Shown piece by piece: positions 54,370-64,000 of a DNA stretch of 64,000 nucleotides. The translations under genes were made by a program, and so were the position numbers. Each line of letters opens with the position of its first letter. The first letter of the stretch is position 1. Source of the stretch: Pomphorhynchus laevis (taxonomy: Eukaryota; Acanthocephala; Palaeacanthocephala; Echinorhynchida; Pomphorhynchidae); NCBI GenBank assembly GCA_012934845.2, contig WNNJ02000600.1:1-64000 (forward strand), read 5' to 3'. The notes beneath the pieces were generated by a model. That model ran no database searches. It was given only the letters and a program-made list of their open reading frames with translations, and was not told the origin of the DNA.

Positions 54370-57300
54370 ATGCCCAAAGGAATACCGTCTAACCAGAGGC
54401 TATGCTGTGGATGTAATGGTCCATCAGCAAAGTGCAAAGGTTGCAAATGTGCGAAGGCAGGAGCTCCTTGCATTAATTGCCGTGCACCTGAATGTAACAA
54501 TAGCGTGCATATTGGACCTCAGACAGTGTGTTTAACCTCTGCTGCTGAACCAGTAGGTAGAGTGGCTGATTTGAATCCCCTTACTGATAGTGGCAGTACA
54601 CGGACAACTGATAATCCAATTGTAGATAACTTGCACGACCCTGTTGATAGGCAGTCTCTTTCACTTCAGGCGATTTATGATGTGGTGATACAATGGAGGC
54701 CTAGTGCGATGCGACTCCCAAGATGTGTTGCGTCGAATGAATTCGTTGAAATGCTTGCTAGCCTCTATCAGATTGCAGCCGAAGCTGATAACCATGATAT
54801 GTTTGCACTTAAAAAGGCCACTATTTTGTCCCGGTGCGTTTTGCAACGTCTTCCATCTAGAAAGGTGTCCGAGATCCGAAAAGCACTGGAGCGCAGAATC
54901 AGACTATGGAAAAATGGCAGATTCGTCGATGTTTTCAATGAGGCAAGAATATTACAGCGACGTTGCATGCCTATGCGTTCGAGCCCACGTACTGATGATT
55001 GGATAAAGCGCTATGTCAAGTTGGTCACAAGTGGAAAGCTGTCAGCGGCGACTGCCATATTGGAAGAGAACCAACAGTCGAGCATTCTAGATCCTGATTC
55101 GATTGTCGATGGTTTGACTGTACGTGAACACCTGCAGAATCTACACCCAACAGCCGCAGATGCTGATGCGTCCGCTTTATTACAACGAGATTTGCCGAAT
55201 GTTAGAGAGCATCATCCTTCGCTCTTCTCTGTCATAGATGGGGAAGCTATCATCCGAGCGGCCAACAAAACCTCAGGTGGAGCTGGCCCATCAGGGCTGG
55301 ATGCGATGGCTTGGAGACAACTCTTGAATAGCTTCTCCGTGCATTCCAAGGCTCTAGCGGATGCTTTGGCAAATTTTGCAGTGAGCCTTAGCACTATTCA
55401 ACTCAGCCCTCGGATGTTAGAGGCGTTTACTGCTTGCCGGTTGATATCAATACCAAAGAATAATGGGAAAATTAGACCGATTGGTGTATCAGAAGTTGTT
55501 CGCCGCATTGTCAGTAAAACCATATTGTCCTGCGTCAAAGATGATCTTCAAGACGTAGCCGGGATTGTCCAACTTTGCGCATCCCAGCGAAATGGGATCG
55601 ATTTTGCGATTCACTCGCTTCGCGATACGTATTCTTCTAACCAGAGCTATGGACGTCTCGCTGTCGACGCTAGGAATGCGTTCAACTCTGTCAATCGAAA
55701 TGTTATGCTACACAATATTAAACACACTTGCCCTGGGCTAGCACAGTCCTTATCTAACATTTATGCGGGCGACGCAGAACTGGTACTTGGTGGTGGATCT
55801 TTAGCATCGTGCGAGGGAGTAACCCAGGGAGATCCCTTAGCCATGGCTGCCTTCGCAATGGCATCCTTACCATTGATAAGTATGATCAAGCAAGTCGTGC
55901 CAAACATTGTTCAGCGTTGGTTTGCTGACGATGCGAATTTTGTAGGTTTGCCTGAGGATCTGTTGCGTGTATGGCAACTTCTCCAAATCCAAGGACCAAA
56001 ATTCGGATATAATGTGAACCCTAGCAAAACCAAGATGCTCCTTCATCCGCAATCCGAAGGGGTGTATCCACTTCCCGCAGACATTGAGACACGGTTCGAT
56101 GGCATCGAGGTGCTTGGTGCGCCAATTGGCTCAGGCGAATTTGTAAAGGAAATTACAAAAATTAAAATATTAAAGTGGACTGAGCTTGTTTCTCGTATAT
56201 CTACTGTATCACGATTTGATCCCCATGCTGCTTTCTCAGGATTCAATAAGTCAATACAATGGAAATGGACACACTTTATGAGATCGACACCAAGTGAAAC
56301 GGATCTGTATTTGTCCTTACGGGATACTATATTCAGTGGTTTGGCTCCCTCACTTTTCGATCAAGATCTAAACTCAGTTATGCACGCGTTGATTTCGTCA
56401 CCAATTTCAAAGGGTGGAATGGGCATTGTTGATCCAGTAAGCGCAGCTTTGACCGAGTTCGAAAGCTCGAAAAAATTTTGTAAAACATTTGATAGTGGGC
56501 TACAAGGTGATCTTCTCAGGGATGCTCAGAATAACTTGACAAAAGAGTTGAATCAAGAACGACAAAAAGTTGTGGATGAGCGTTTGGCATACATTCGATC
56601 AATCTTACCCGCCTCAATGCATCAAGCCCTGGAATTTGCACTGGGACAGGGTGCTTCCTCTTGGATTAGTGCAGTTCCAGTGAAAGCTGAATTCAGTCAT
56701 TTGTGTCCACATGAATTCAGAGATGCTCTTGCGTTGCGATATGGCTTCGACCCTATCGGGATTCCCAAGGACAAGTGTGTGTGGTGATGATGCGAAACTC
56801 CCACATTTGCTTTCGTGCAAGCGAGGAGGTGTTGTAATAACAAGGCATAACGCCTTACGCGATTTCTTGGCCACCGAAATATCACAGGTGTGTACTGGGG
56901 TTGGTGTCGAACCGATATTACAACGGGTAGATAGTGATCACTGTTTTAATCATCGGGTCACTTGTCAAAGTGACGACGCGCGACTCGACATCGTCTGCAT
57001 TGGGCTTTCTGACGCCAGATATGAGCGAACGTTCTTTGACGTTACGGTTTTCAACCATTTTGCTCCATCGTGTGCGTCTACGAGAAAAGCTGCATTTGAT
57101 TTTCATGAAGCGAGAAAAAGATCAAAATACGCGGAACGTATCATCGATATCGAAAGGAGTAGATTTATGCCGCTGGTGTTCACGGCTTCTGGTGCTGCGG
57201 GACCCGACGCCATGGTTTTGCTCAGGACAATTGCTCGATTGCGTTCATCACGTGGGAATAAAAGCTATGCTGAATGCCTGTGTGGCCTCAGAAGGTCCAT

Positions 57301-57415
57301 AAGTTTGCTGCTGTGTCGTGCTGCCTCACATGCAATCAGAGGGTGCCGGTCGACTAGGGGTCACCCATATAGTCGTGGATCCGAACGGATGGATGATTCT
57401 AATGTTTTAGAATAA
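54370..57415 (+). pseudogene. RLE retrotransposon polyprotein 2, frameshifted
   Basis: First 805 residues at 54370-56787, then 56780-57415 in another frame. N-terminus MPKGIPSN and the CXC-like domain: CCGCNGPSAKCKGCKCAK, then CINCRAPEC. RT: GGAGPSGLDAMAWRQLL, GKIRPIGVSEVVRRIVSK, LAVDARNAFNSVNR, SCEGVTQGDPLAMAAFA and RWFADDANFVG (FADD instead of YADD). The RLE part keeps LPHLLSCKRG, RHNALRDFL, DDARLDIV, YERTFFDVTVFN and RSKYAERI. The break lies in a GT run at about 56777-56783, after DKC; loss of one GT pair is the simplest cause. The remainder shows no other break. Confidence 0.85.
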
Positions 57416-57494
57416 ATAATAATAACAATGTTAAATGTATATTGGCCCATTTGAGTGAACCATATGTTGTAATTAATAATATATTAAAAAAAAT

Positions 57495-57508
57495 TAAATC
57501 TATTTAAT
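57495..57508. repeat. Target-site copy 3 after the RLE tandem
   Basis: TAAATCTATTTAAT again, followed by the resumed Naiad sequence (TTATTTATACC). Confidence 0.85.
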
Positions 57509-57594
57509 TTATTTATACCTTTTTGATAGCATTTTCATTAATTCATTGTTTTTAATTAATTCTAGATTATGGGTACATATATGTTCATTCATAA

Positions 57595-58335
57595 GTTACA
57601 GAATGTAAAATATTTTGTGCGACCCTCGCGATTTCAAATTTTCTGATAGGCAACAAAGACAATCATTATAAGATGATATCAAATGATCTTTAATATCTAA
57701 TCTGATTATCTAATTTAGCTGATCTGAGTATTTAGCATTTTTAGTATTTTTTTCTATTTTCTGTTAATAGTTAGTTACGATATAGTTTCTTGCTAGGATT
57801 TAGTATTTTTAATGCTGAAATAGTTCAGATTAATTCTAAATTAATCATTTATGCATAACATTATAGCCTGAAAAGTAGTTTGTTTTAATTTGGAAGCTGG
57901 GTAAGTATAATACACTCATTTATATAAACAAAATTATCTTTTATAAGAATTTAAAAAGGAGAGAACTTGCAATGACCCTGCTAATTTACATGTTTTTCTA
58001 ACGTCGTAAATTTTTCATTCATAATTAAAAAAATAATAATTTAAAGCTTGAATGTCATCAAAACAAACTGCCATGTTATCAGGTTTCATATTTTTATGTA
58101 AATAATCATTAACATAAATAATAAGAGTTTTGTCAGTGAAGCAGTGTACGCATTCCTTCTCGTTTATATCTTGAACGGTAATATTTAGGGGATTAATACA
58201 ATTCATAGTTTATGAAAAGAAATCTACGCAAGTCATATCATCAATTTAGATGATAATTCAGCAATTCAATATTATTAATTTAGAGAAATAATCGCGTTTC
58301 AAAATTGGCATCTTCATGTGGAGCCACATCGCGAT
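57595..58335. other. AT-rich stretch, one unrecognised short ORF
   Basis: A 63-residue minus-strand ORF (58015-58206) starts MNCINPLNITVQDINEKECV. A related phrase (GAACGGTAAT(T/A)TTTAG with CGC/CGCATT upstream) occurs at 40290-40345, so it may be a decayed repeat. I do not recognise a function. Nothing else is seen. Confidence 0.4.
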
Positions 58336-58494
58336 TTAGAATAAGATACTAGAAACAAAAATCAAATTTTATCAGAGGAAATACATCATTAGCATGTATT
58401 TGGCCCCGCTGCTATGTTGGGTAGAGGAGTTAGGGGCCGAAACCTGATAGCATAGCAGTTCCTTCTGATGACCTCTAATTCTTATTCTGATACA
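58336..58494 (+). ncRNA. PLE terminal structured RNA, copy D
   Basis: Outer stem AGAATAAG with CTTATTCT is a perfect 8 bp pair here. GAGGAAATACATCATTAGCA, CTGCTATG/CATAGCAG, GGCCCC/GGGGCC and CTGATGA are all present. The linker after the outer stem is longer than in copies A and E. Confidence 0.65.
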
Positions 58495-58710
58495 ATGCTG
58501 TTATTTATTAGTCAATTCATAAAAATGACGTTTATTTTAAATTTTATTTTTTATTTTATTTTTTTTAACTTGATTTAAATTATAGAAAATCTAAAAGCAA
58601 TTATTAATTTTATTATTTAATTATTAAATTTTGATTTAGCATTATTATGTTTTGTTTAGTTTATAATTAAATTAAATACGTAGACTCAGTTAGCTGATTT
58701 GATTTGTGCA
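58336..58710 (+). mobile_element. Solo Naiad PLE 3' end with terminal RNA (copy D)
   Basis: Contains the structured RNA (58336-58494) and the AT-rich tail ending GACTCAGTTAGCTGATTTGA at 58681-58702. No coding sequence is attached, so it is a 5'-truncated insertion that begins at the RNA. Confidence 0.75.
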
Positions 58711-59090
58711 AAATTTTCTGTTAGTTGCGATTGTATCTTTTGTTCAATTGCGCACAACTTTGCGAGTAACATGTGCAGTAATTGTTGGTTAATTTCTAAA
58801 AAAGGTCATTAGTTTTGAATGTCACTTTGTCTTTATTGAACGTACTGAATAGCTATGCACATGATCTTTTTCTCTTTTTTACAAGTGTACACTTTAACTG
58901 TCAAGTTTTACTGACCAGTAAATCCTCTTTATGTCAAATCAGATAATTTATTGAGTTTATTTATTTTGTAATTTGACTTGTCAAATTTTGATATGTATTT
59001 TGTGTGTTATGTCTAATTACAAAAATAGATATTTTAATCTTAAGATTTCCTATCCTTTTCGACTTGTCCCAATTTTACACTTCAAATTTG
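58710..59090. other. AT-rich gene-free stretch
   Basis: No ORF or repeat with recognisable content; short TTAAATGATTT repeats occur just before the next PLE piece (59095-59125). Confidence 0.45.
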
Positions 59091-59099
59091 GAATCATTT

Positions 59100-59650
59100 A
59101 AATCATTTAAATGATTTAATAGATACATATTTTAAACATATTTTACTATAAAAATAACATCAAGCAGAAAATAGTAAAATACATAAATCAACACAATAAT
59201 ATAAAGAATAAATTTAAACTCTTAAGTGACAAATTTTTATGGATGGATAATAAATAATATACTTTGCATTAGAATAAGATACTAGATAGTTTTACCAGAG
59301 GAAATACATCATTAGCATGTATTTGGCACCGCTGCTATGCTAGGTAGAGGAGTTAGGGGCCGAAACCTGATAGCATAGCAGTTCCTCCTGATGACCTCTA
59401 ATTCTTATTCTGATACAACGTATTTATTAATTAATTCATTAAAATGAAGTTTATTTTAAATTTCAATTTTTTTTTATTTAACTTGTTTTAAATTATAGAA
59501 AATCTAAAAACAATTATTAATTTTATTATTTAATTATTAAATTTTGATTTATTGATTTAACATTATTATTTTTTATTTATTTTCATTTATTTATTTTTTG
59601 AATTTTATAATTATATTAAATACGTAGACTCAGTTGACTGATTTTGTTTA
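59100..59650 (+). mobile_element. Naiad PLE 3' end with RT tail and terminal RNA (copy E)
   Basis: Starts within the last RT codons: NNIKQKIVKYINQHNNIKNK then KFLWMDNK and a stop at 59255. The structured RNA and an AT-rich tail with GTAGACTCAGTTGACTGATTT at 59624-59644 follow. 5'-truncated. Confidence 0.8.
59269..59417 (+). ncRNA. PLE terminal structured RNA, copy E
   Basis: Same elements as copy A. Outer stem AGAATAAG (59271-59278) with CTTATTCT (59404-59411). GGCACC carries one mismatch against GGGGCC. CTGATGA and GAAA blocks intact. Confidence 0.65.
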
Positions 59651-60500
59651 TAGATTAGTGAAAATATTAAAACAACTGTTGTTTTATTTGCATGTACATA
59701 TTTTTAATAGATACTTATTAAAAAATTATCAAAACTATATCTAAAGAAACCTAAGAAGCGCTTGTTATGTTATACAAAAATATTTTTTATTTTCCCATAT
59801 TTTTATTTCGTGATTTTATCTTTTCAGTCGTTATTGCTTTAGTAATATGAGTGTAATATCTCTACATATAGATAAACGATAGTGTCCATTGCATAGTTTT
59901 AAGCTCTCATTTAGGTGTAAATGTATTTAGGTTTAAATGTTCGATATAAATACTACTGATTGAAATATTAAACATAGATGCTTAAATATACAATAATAAT
60001 TATAATAATCACAGCAAATCGTTGCTGAACGAAGCGAGGCGATGCAGGTAAATTATAATCAGACCGAACAATTTTAACTTTTTCTTTTCAACTTAAAAAA
60101 ATATTTATTTTTATTTATTTTTTATTTTATAATTATATTAAATAAGTAGACTCAGTTAGCTGATTAAATTTATCCATCGGTACATTCTTTGTGTCAAATA
60201 AGCCATTCTTTAAGCCATTTCTGCGATTATTTTGATATAAGATTGTTAATTTTCAAGAACCACATCGATGCTTTGCTTATCACATCATTTTGTTATTTAA
60301 ATTACTCTAAATGATGGTAGAGCCTATATAATCCATTTCTAATAAGCGCAAATTATCAAAGATAAGTCGGTAAATGATATAAATAATAATAAATTTTATG
60401 TGTTCTTTTATCGTTAGAGACCATAATTAAATTAAAAAAAGTAAATTTAGTATTTGTTTACTGACATATACTTTAAGGTTTTTAATTTTCATATTTAGTG
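59650..60500. other. AT-rich stretch with a short PLE end
   Basis: 60110-60168 on the plus strand repeats the PLE tail: TATAATTATATTAAATAAGT then AGACTCAGTTAGCTGATTAA. No gene is visible in the rest. Confidence 0.5.
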
Positions 60501-61770
60501 TGTTTTAAATGTTGATGCAAACTAAGAATAAACTTGAACTTTAAAAATTGTATAGTCTAAGAAAATTGTACAATCTAAGAATAAACTGGAACTTAAAATC
60601 GGCGCGTTTACAAGCCAACTAAAATTGACAATAAAATGATCCCGCTGATAAAAAAATAATCCCGCCGCAAACAATGTTTGAATAGTATGAACAAGGAAGT
60701 TGAGCGGATGTGTGAATGGAGCGAATTCCAAGCAAGAGGGGCAGCAACAGGAAAGGAACGGAGGCGGTAATGTGTCAAATAATTTGGTGTAGAGAAGAGA
60801 ATGAGATGATCTTAAGGATAAAGAAGCAGGACGAGATTCATCGATATATGAAAGATGCAAGTATGAAGGGGAATTGCGATGCAGTACACGATGGGTCAGG
60901 ATAATCAAACGAAACTGAACACAGTAACTAATTGTGGAATACCGGGAAATATTGGAAATATGTTGAGATATGTGGTTAAAAACAGCGGAGACGTAGAACG
61001 CAAACTGATGAGTTCACAATATGTTGAATAGGTTGGAGAGTAGTCTTGGGAGAAGTGGAGAACATGCTAAGGCAATAATCGATTCGGGAAAATGAAAGGG
61101 TGGATAAAAGTGAAAGACATGAGCCAAAATTAATCAACCTACGAATACGTCGAATATCACGGAGTTGTTAGGAATTATGAGCAGACTTGATCGGAAACAA
61201 ATGGCTTGAGATAAAGATGGTTGTCAAAGTAGATACCGAGGAATACGATATTATTAACGACAGGAAGAATGGTTGTGTAGAGGTGAGAGGGAATAATCCA
61301 CATGATTTTGAACTTTGCAGGATTGAATGATGGGCGAAGAAAGATGTTGGTAAACGGATAAGAGGCAAGCGGACGAAGTGTATGCAAGAACATGGATTTG
61401 AGAGCAGGGTCGATTAGGGAGAGGATAATGTCATCAGCATATTGCATAACATGAAAATTTTGTTCTGATTATAGAAGAGAGATCACCGAGAAGAAAAGAA
61501 GAAAAGAACGGGACTTAGTACTGAGCCTATAGGAACACCTTGTATGAGGAGAGACGATTGAGAGACATATTAAGATGAATGAACACTTAAAGAACTGTCA
61601 GATAGATAAGAGCAAATGTAGTCTATAGCGGATTTAAAAAATCTATAGTTATGACGGAGCAGATATAGAAGAATATAATGATCGACAATTTCGATTGCAG
61701 ATGCGAGTTCAAGGGATATTATGACGCTACAAAATTTTTCCTCCAGCGATTGTAAAAGATCAACAATCGG
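60500..61770 (-). pseudogene. LINE family B copy 7, RT and C-terminus
   Basis: Minus strand. RT traces at the right end: SAIEIVDHYILLYLLRHNY (61570-61782), QYADDIILSLIDPAL (61437 leftwards) and VFLGIYFDNHLYLKPF (61220-61290). C-terminus near 60700-61160 with RRIRRLINFGS-type residues, LTHRVLHRNSPSYLHL and SLRSSHSLL. Many breaks. A duplicated CTAAGAATAAAC(T/C)(T/G)GAACTT phrase lies at 60524-60597. It ends against a PLE piece at 61770. Confidence 0.65.
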
Positions 61771-61930
61771 GGCCAACTGCATGCTAATGACGTATTTCCT
61801 CCAATGAAATTTAATTATCTAGTGTATCTTATTCTAAAAAAGTATAATTTTTATTATCTATCCATAAAAATTTTCCGCTAATAATTTTAAATCTATTTTT
61901 AATATTATTGTGTTGATTTATATAATAAAT
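61770..61930 (-). mobile_element. Naiad PLE end fragment
   Basis: Minus strand: coding end (NQHNNIKN region and KFLWIDNK-like residues, 61850-61925), then the first half of the terminal RNA (61771-61838: TTAGAATAAGATAC, GAGGAAATACGTCATTAGCA, GGCCCCG). The second half is cut off at the LINE boundary at 61770. Confidence 0.65.
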
Positions 61931-61983
61931 ATATTCTCTAAAAAACATTTGTGCAAAGAAATAAATATGAATTAAATAATAAG

Positions 61984-63670
61984 GTAGTTGCCTAAAAACG
62001 GATCTACGGCCGACTCCAAAAAATATGCAGCATTCCCTCGTTGCACGGCTGCGCTGATTCGTTGCATGAGCCAGCTGAATGCGCGTTTATCACCGGTTGT
62101 CCGACTCAACCTTAAACCAAGCTGCCTCAAAAACGCAGATGCGCTGGGACCGACCGGGCCAAGTGTTTCGATGGCGATGGGGACGAACAAATACTGTCGA
62201 TCCTCGAAGCAGCTGTATTTGGTTCGTTTGAGCTGCTCCGCGTGGGCTGCAACAACGCTAGCAGAAGAAACCGCAAGTACGACATGACTGGCTGTCAGGG
62301 TGTTTAGGCAAGTGAAATCCCAAACGAGTATACGGCCAGCTTCCTATGGCATAAGAGTCTCACCATCGGGTCGTTTACCATCGTCTCGCGCTAAGCCTAC
62401 CGCTTCGAGTCTGGACGGTGATCCTGAGGCAGCGAGAGCCATTCTCAAAATCTCGTTGACCGCAGCATGTCGATGGTGACGAGACGTTATCCTGTTGCAG
62501 TGTAAGGCATGAGCACTGTGCCGCGGGACCCACACTCCGCAGATACACCAATGCCGTTGAAAGCATTGAGCATCAACGCTATGGCGATAGAAATAGATCG
62601 GTCATCAAGTCGTGTGCCGACAGATGTGATCAGCAGTGATTCAAGGAACGCCCCGAACCACTTTGATGCTACTGCGATGAGTCGGGCTCGAGATTCAGTT
62701 GTCCGTGCTTCGTCGACAAGTCTTCGTTGGCACGCTTCGTAGTGTTCGGCCATCCATCGTTTTTGAGATATTTGATCCGATGGAATGATCATCCGATATT
62801 CCGAGTTCTATTGATTTGTGGTATTTTCCCAGTCTGGTTATGAAAGGAGAAATGTTAACGGCGGACAGTTCCATAGCAGTATATTCTTCAGTTCCATTGG
62901 GTCCTTGATGGATAAACCGAACGCACGAAAGGCAGCATTTAATGCCTGTCAAGCACCGAGACCTCCAAAACGAATCGGTAAGGTCGCTTGCCTCCAGGCT
63001 TCGTTGGGTAGTGGCACATTGTGTATTTCGCTCAATATTCTTCGAACTTCAGTGTTGAAAAGTTGAAGCATTTCACTTCCGTAGCAGGGGTACATCGAAG
63101 AAGGAAGCCAATCTTTGGCAAGCTGAGTGAGCTACGCAAAATCACGAAGGCGTTGTGAGTGCTCAATTCGGTCAACCGGATTCCGGCGTTTTGAAGCTCG
63201 TTTATTGCGCAGCTTAATGCGTTGTCGATGATTGCTGCCCACCAAGCGGCGCACCCAGAAGCTGTGCGTCTTCAGGTGTGATAGTCTTGCACCCTGTTAG
63301 CTTGCACGCGATAGCTTGGCTCACATTCCTGCTTTCGATGAACACCTCGCACTTTTGGAAATTTAATTGTAATCCAATTTAGGCTCCGTCAGCGTGAATT
63401 TTGTGGATATCGGCTAAAATGTCCTCCACCGTACCGCCCAGGACGCAGTCGTCGAGGTACCATAGGTTCAGATTAGATTTTAAGCTATGTGGCAATCTGT
63501 TGACGGTGAGGCAAAATAGTACAGAGCCCAATGGATCGCTCTGCTGAACGCCTTCAGCCGAGAGGATACGTTTGTTTCCGAATAGATCTGAATGGGTTGA
63601 TGTTGTCTGGAATATTGACAGCCGGAAGTCTAGAACCGCGACAACCTGGCATTGAACCATGCTTTCTTAT
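61984..63670 (-). pseudogene. RLE-type LINE, RT to C-terminus (copy 3)
   Basis: Minus strand. RT at 63379-63660: RILSAEGVQQSDPLGSVLF and LNLWYLDDCVLGGTVEDIL, where YLDD is the active site. A CEVFIESRNVSQA segment follows at 63330-63370. The nuclease end is at 61984-62420: DDGKRPDGETLMP, ILVWDFTCLNTL, EQLKRTKYSCFEDRQ, FVPIAIETLGPVG and QRISAAVQRGNAAYFLE. The EGVQQ-DPLG and RPDG/WD-TC/K--KY/ET-G sets mark a family different from the RLE tandem at 50801. Several breaks; 5' part absent. Confidence 0.75.
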
Positions 63671-64000
63671 CATTCCGGAAGCGTTAGCGACGAAGAACCT
63701 GCGAAAATTGAACATTGTAAACTCCCTTGTATTAGAGTCGTGTATTAGTCGTGTATTTTTTGTGTGTATTAGAGTCGGTATTGTTGTTGATTGGCGTTTC
63801 CGGTTCTGTTGAGTTATGTGGCATATCGTATTGGGATATTCGTCAATTGTATACGTATAGTTGTATTGTATGTTATGATTGTATGTTAATTATTTCTCAA
63901 ACGTTTTGCGAATTAGATTCCTTTGCTTATTAATACTGTAGATCTTGGTGGCACTGTAGATTGTAATTAGTTTGATTGTAATTAGATTGTAATTTTCTTG
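63670..64000. other. Window end, no recognised gene
   Basis: Short repeats such as GTATTAGAGTCG(T/G) (63729-63777) and GATTGTAATTAG near the end. No ORF with a recognisable product. Confidence 0.45.

Larger units (their letters stand above)
54119..57494 (+). mobile_element. RLE non-LTR retrotransposon 2, one frameshift
   Basis: 3.4 kb, same plan as element 1 but strongly diverged in sequence. 5' end AGATTAAATAAAGC, ORF 54370-57415 with one frameshift, 3' UTR with GGCCCATTTGAGTGAACC (57443-57460) and a short A-run. It sits directly after element 1, in the same orientation, with the same flanking 14-mer. The shared 5' AGATTAA and 3' GGCCCATTTG blocks identify family-level end signals. Confidence 0.9.
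48232..57595 (-). mobile_element. Naiad PLE copy 4 with nested RTE and RLE insertions
   Basis: A minus-strand PLE of about 2.1 kb spread over 9.4 kb. Pieces: 3' tail and RNA (48232-48590), RT (48590-49684), RT upstream part (50290-50786, TTIDKASNNFV and PIL-WNPKLHKNPIKPRFI) and the N-terminal block (57509-57595, HICTHNLELI region). Inserted into it: an RTE tail (49685-50274) and two RLE retrotransposons (50801-57494). The PLE match stops near 57595, so the nuclease part is absent. Host copy is broken. Confidence 0.8.

Noticed and set aside
50801-57494. The RLE tandem as a recent segmental duplication
   Set aside because: The two proteins and UTRs are too different; only the ends and the 14 bp flanks agree.
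58015-58206. 63-residue ORF as a host gene
   Set aside because: No motif, AT-rich surroundings, and a related decayed phrase near 40290 suggests a repeat.

Overview
This window is from a repeat-rich invertebrate animal genome. The elements are metazoan retrotransposons: CR1-group LINEs, RTE, LINEs with a restriction-like endonuclease (RLE), Penelope-like elements (PLEs) of the Naiad type, and Ty3/gypsy remains. The DNA is AT-rich and I see no host gene, rRNA, tRNA or CRISPR. I cannot name the species. Nearly every long reading frame belongs to a retroelement, many inserted into one another.

Layout. 1-1215: satellite with a roughly 360 bp unit and a TA microsatellite. 1215-9290: two CR1-like LINEs (family A) on the minus strand. 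9310-9990: Ty3/gypsy fossil. 10985-12460: 5' half of a second LINE family (B), minus strand. 12581-19140: two more family A LINEs, plus strand. 19440-20156: 3' end of family B. 20690-24610: RTE tail, family C LINE and a classical Penelope fragment. 24610-28765: a family B LINE broken by a short PLE tail and by a Naiad PLE with the GIY-YIG nuclease ahead of the RT. 28770-36500: family A and B LINEs, nested. 36490-38760: RLE-LINE tail, Ty3/gypsy fossil and an OTU-like fragment. 41300-44720: a LINE with CCHC ORF1 (I/R1/Jockey-like). 44960-57595: Naiad copies, minus strand. The last copy carries an RTE insertion and two RLE retrotransposons in tandem, one with an uninterrupted 1006-residue ORF. 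57600-61930: PLE ends and a family B tail. 61984-63670: 3' part of another RLE LINE.

Five observations stand out. (1) The Naiad PLE ends share a structured RNA of about 150 nt, seen in five nearly full copies. It has a compensatory A-T to G-C change and a hammerhead-like core in type II order. (2) Two clearly diverged members of one RLE family (CXC-like N-terminus) sit head to tail in a Naiad copy, separated and flanked by the same 14 bp sequence. (3) Both CR1-like LINE families have an A_AAT_TTT or near-match site late in ORF1. ORF2 is open in the -1 frame from that site and mostly lacks an ATG before its endonuclease, which suggests programmed -1 frameshifting. (4) Four insertion or rearrangement junctions carry fold-back inverted duplications, one with perfect 100 bp arms copied from the target. 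(5) Two family A copies share the same in-frame amber codon in the RT.

The genes do not form a host pathway. Each element supplies its own nuclease and reverse transcriptase for target-primed insertion, and older copies serve as landing sites for younger ones.
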